Source of the DNA: Bacillota bacterium
GTDB taxonomy: Bacteria; Bacillota; Clostridia; Lachnospirales; WQUN01
Reading direction: 5' to 3'
Length of the DNA: 6,125 nucleotides
Assembly: GCA_009782085.1 (NCBI GenBank)
Contig: WQUN01000071.1
Span: 1-6,125 of the forward strand
The notes beneath the pieces are model-generated. The model worked only from the letters and a program-made list of their open reading frames with translations, had not been told where the DNA came from and searched no databases. Position numbers and translations under genes: made by a program. This document shows positions 4,311 to 6,125 of this stretch, piece after piece (within the stretch, counting starts at the first letter, position 1; every line of letters begins with the position of its first letter).

Positions 4311-5568
4311 ATTCTTCGCTTCCGATATCCCTCCTGTAATGCGCCCCGTCGAAGCCGATCCTCCGCGCCGCCTCATAGGCCCTCTCCCGCGCCTCGCGCG
4401 CGTCTTTGCCGAGCGCCGTCACGCAGAGCACGCGGCCGCCGTCGGTGACGGTTTTGCCGTCTTTCTCCGCCGTCCCGGCGTGGAACACCTGCGTTTTTTC
4501 TCCAAAATCGGCCCCCAGGCCGGAAATCTCCAGCCCTTTTTTATACTCCCCGGGATCCCCGCCGGAGGCCAGCATGACGCAGACGGACGCCTCGTCCGAC
4601 CACTCCAGCCCGATCCCGCCGAGCCGCTTCCGGGCGCAGGCCGTGAAAACCGGGAGCAGGCCCGTCTTAAGCCGCGGGATCACGGCCTCGGTCTCCGGGT
4701 CCCCGAAGCGGCAGTTGTACTCGATGACCTTCGGGCCGTCCGGGGTCAGCATCAGCTCAAAGTACAAAACCCCGGCGTAGAGGATGTCCTCCCGCCTCAA
4801 GCCGTCGAATGTCGGCCTGACGATCCGCTCCAGGCACGTCCTCTCGATTTCGGCCGTAAACCTCGGGCTGGGCGACACAGAGCCCATCCCGCCGGTGTTC
4901 CCGCCCAGGTCGCCGTCGAAGACCCGCTTGTAGTCGTGCGCCCCGGCCATCGGCAAGAACGTCTCGCCGTCGGAAAAGACCATGTAGGTCGCTTCCTTCC
5001 CCTCCAGGAACTCCTCTATGACCACCTTCTCGCCGGAATCCCCGAATTTGCGGCCTTCCATGACCTCGCGCAAAACCCCGGCCGCCTCCGCCTCGCTTTG
5101 GCAGACCGCGACGCCCTTCCCGGCCGCCAGGCCGTCCGCCTTGACGACGAGCGGGAATTTCTGCTCCCGTATGTATGAAAGGGCGTCCCGCGCCCTGTCA
5201 AACGTCTCGAAGCCGGCCGTCGGGACGCAGTATTTTCTCATGAAGCGCTTCGCGAAGTCCTTGCTGCTCTCCAGGCGCGCCGCGGCCTTCGTCGGGCCGA
5301 AGATTTCGAGGCCTTTCGCCGCGAACTCGTCCGCGACGCCGGCGGCCAGCGCGGCCTCCGGGCCGACGACCGTGAGATCCACGCCGTTTTCAGCCGCGAA
5401 GCGGGCCAAATTTTTAACGTCGGCCGCCTCTATGGGCACGTTCCGAGCGATTTTGCCGATCCCGGCGTTGCCGGGCGCGCAGAATATCTCCAGGGCCGGG
5501 TCGTCCTTCCTGAGCTTCCAGATTATAGCATGCTCCCTGCCGCCGCCGCCGATGACCAAAACGCGCAT
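4309..5568 (-). CDS. purD: Phosphoribosylamine-glycine ligase (GARS)
   Basis: This cytosolic ATP-grasp ligase joins glycine to 5-phosphoribosylamine, the second step of de novo purine synthesis. The 419-residue product is full length. The N-domain begins MRVLVIGGGGREHAI, with PGNAGI at 32-37 and VGPEAALAAG at 68-77. The ATP-grasp part has SSKDFAKRFMRKY (101-113), the nucleotide-binding VVKADGLAAGKGV (141-153), EEFLEGKEAT (185-194) and GGNTGGMGS (222-230). The family signature RFGDPETE is at 287-294. The C-domain shows VMLASGGDPGEY (331-342) and HAGTAEKDG (363-371). AAGGAGG (5575-5581) lies 6 bases before the ATG. A weak promoter may lie upstream. Other pur genes are absent: it follows an unknown gene and precedes a lipoprotein, unlike the common purF-M-N-H-D clusters. 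Confidence 0.97.
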   Translation of the reverse strand: MRVLVIGGGGREHAIIWKLRKDDPALEIFCAPGNAGIGKIARNVPIEAADVKNLARFAAENGVDLTVVGPEAALAAGVADEFAAKGLEIFGPTKAAARLESSKDFAKRFMRKYCVPTAGFETFDRARDALSYIREQKFPLVVKADGLAAGKGVAVCQSEAEAAGVLREVMEGRKFGDSGEKVVIEEFLEGKEATYMVFSDGETFLPMAGAHDYKRVFDGDLGGNTGGMGSVSPSPRFTAEIERTCLERIVRPTFDGLRREDILYAGVLYFELMLTPDGPKVIEYNCRFGDPETEAVIPRLKTGLLPVFTACARKRLGGIGLEWSDEASVCVMLASGGDPGEYKKGLEISGLGADFGEKTQVFHAGTAEKDGKTVTDGGRVLCVTALGKDAREARERAYEAARRIGFDGAHYRRDIGSEE

Positions 5569-5591
5569 TTGGGGCCTCCTTGGGGAAAATT

Positions 5592-5621
5592 AGTATATGG
5601 AGGAAAGCGTTGAAAATGCTT
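5592..5621 (-). promoter_or_regulatory. Weak candidate promoter for purD
   Basis: In the 72-base gap upstream of purD the minus strand has TATACT (5592-5597) as a good -10-like hexamer about 24 bases before the purD start. The hexamer 18 bases upstream, AAGCAT (5616-5621), is a poor -35. A second AT-rich site, TATAAG, lies nearby. No purine riboswitch or PurR-type box was recognised. Transcription may instead come from the upstream gene. Confidence 0.25.
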
Positions 5622-5640
5622 ATAATGCTTACCACAGCTA

Positions 5641-6125
5641 TTACTTGGATATACCATTTTTGAGGATATCCAAATACTCCGGATACTCACAACTATTGAA
5701 ATATTTATGAAATATATGACAATCAAGTTCTAATGCGTCATCTCCGATAAATAATTCCTGGATACTAAATTCACCTATCGTTTCATTATAGGATAAACCA
5801 CCGTTAATATAAAATTGAAATGATGAATAACTATTTACCGCAAGAAAAATGTTAGCGACTGATAAATGTAAATTTTGATGAATTTTAGGACGCGGCACGC
5901 CTCTGCTTGCCTCTGTGTTATCCAGCTGATACATTTTTCGCGGAACTGCTCCGACAAATAATTTTACATTGTTGGAATAAATCATACCTTCTCTTTTTGA
6001 AGCAGCAGGAATAGCTATTCTTACAGGATATTCCTTGAAGCATTTTGGTATGTGGTGTTTTTCTCCGTTGGCCAACACTTCTTCTGAATCTTCCGAATCA
6101 ATATCGATAACTTTTATATTGTATT
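5641..6125 (-). CDS. Hypothetical protein, C-terminal part (runs off the window)
   Basis: The frame is open from the right edge to a TAA stop at 5641-5643, giving 160 visible residues. A GTG at 6076-6078 could serve as a start, but it has no ribosome binding site in front of it. The frame continues through 15 more codons (beginning YNIKVIDIDSED), so the gene very probably starts outside the window. I recognise no family. Visible features are a basic middle part (KREGM, VPRKMY, VPRPKIHQN), aromatic and hydrophobic strands such as FQFYINGGLSY, and an acidic C-terminal part with IGDDALELDCH and HKYFNSCEYPEYLDIL. There is no membrane segment or signal in the visible part. It is AT-rich, unlike purD beside it, which fits accessory DNA. 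The gap to purD is 72 bases. Confidence 0.65.
   Translation of the reverse strand, partial: YNIKVIDIDSEDSEEVLANGEKHHIPKCFKEYPVRIAIPAASKREGMIYSNNVKLFVGAVPRKMYQLDNTEASRGVPRPKIHQNLHLSVANIFLAVNSYSSFQFYINGGLSYNETIGEFSIQELFIGDDALELDCHIFHKYFNSCEYPEYLDILKNGISK

Noticed and set aside
4339..5178. Plus-strand open frame of 279 codons opposite purD
   Set aside because: Antisense shadow of purD, with low-complexity Pro, Arg and Ala composition and no family features.
5569..5640. Purine riboswitch upstream of purD
   Set aside because: The gap is only 72 bases and shows none of the three-stem layout or conserved loop sequences of a purine riboswitch.
5641..6078. Complete gene starting at the GTG of 6076-6078
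   Set aside because: The frame stays open upstream to the window edge and no ribosome binding site precedes the GTG, so it is better described as a partial gene.

Overview
The window carries seven protein-coding genes, all on the minus strand. Read in the direction of transcription (high to low coordinates) they are: the 3' part of an unrecognised AT-rich gene, purD (last step but several of purine synthesis), an AT-rich lipoprotein gene, a roughly 570-bp noncoding gap full of inverted repeats, and then the start of a flagellar operon, flgB-flgC-fliE-fliF. The flagellar operon continues past the left edge of the window, where fliG would be expected.

The flagellar order flgB-flgC-fliE-fliF, strong GGAGG-type ribosome binding sites and the protein sequences point to a motile bacterium, most likely a GC-rich Bacillota (Clostridia or a relative). 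This is an inference: spirochaetes and others share the gene order, and no rRNA or other phylogenetic marker was seen. The core genes (flagellar genes and purD) are strongly GC-rich. The lipoprotein gene, the partial gene on the right and much of the large gap are clearly AT-richer, which suggests accessory or acquired DNA around purD.

Region by region: 1-98 is a long fold-back sequence placed one base after the fliF stop. 100-3088 encodes the MS-ring protein FliF, the MS-ring/rod adaptor FliE and the proximal rod proteins FlgC and FlgB, which together form the membrane base of the flagellum. Two of the three gaps between these genes contain hairpin-forming DNA, including a three-unit tandem repeat between flgB and flgC. 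3089-3658 is noncoding: it holds the flgB ribosome binding site and leader, a good intrinsic terminator, three families of inverted or dispersed repeats and a terminator-like structure behind the lipoprotein gene. 3659-4294 is a lipoprotein with a calcium-binding-type DxNGDGxxD motif; its ribosome binding site overlaps the purD stop codon. 4309-5568 is a complete purD. 5641-6125 is an open frame that runs off the right edge.

I found no CRISPR array, transposase, tRNA or rRNA. The genes are mostly ordinary. The unusual content is the density and variety of palindromic noncoding repeats around and inside the head of a flagellar operon.
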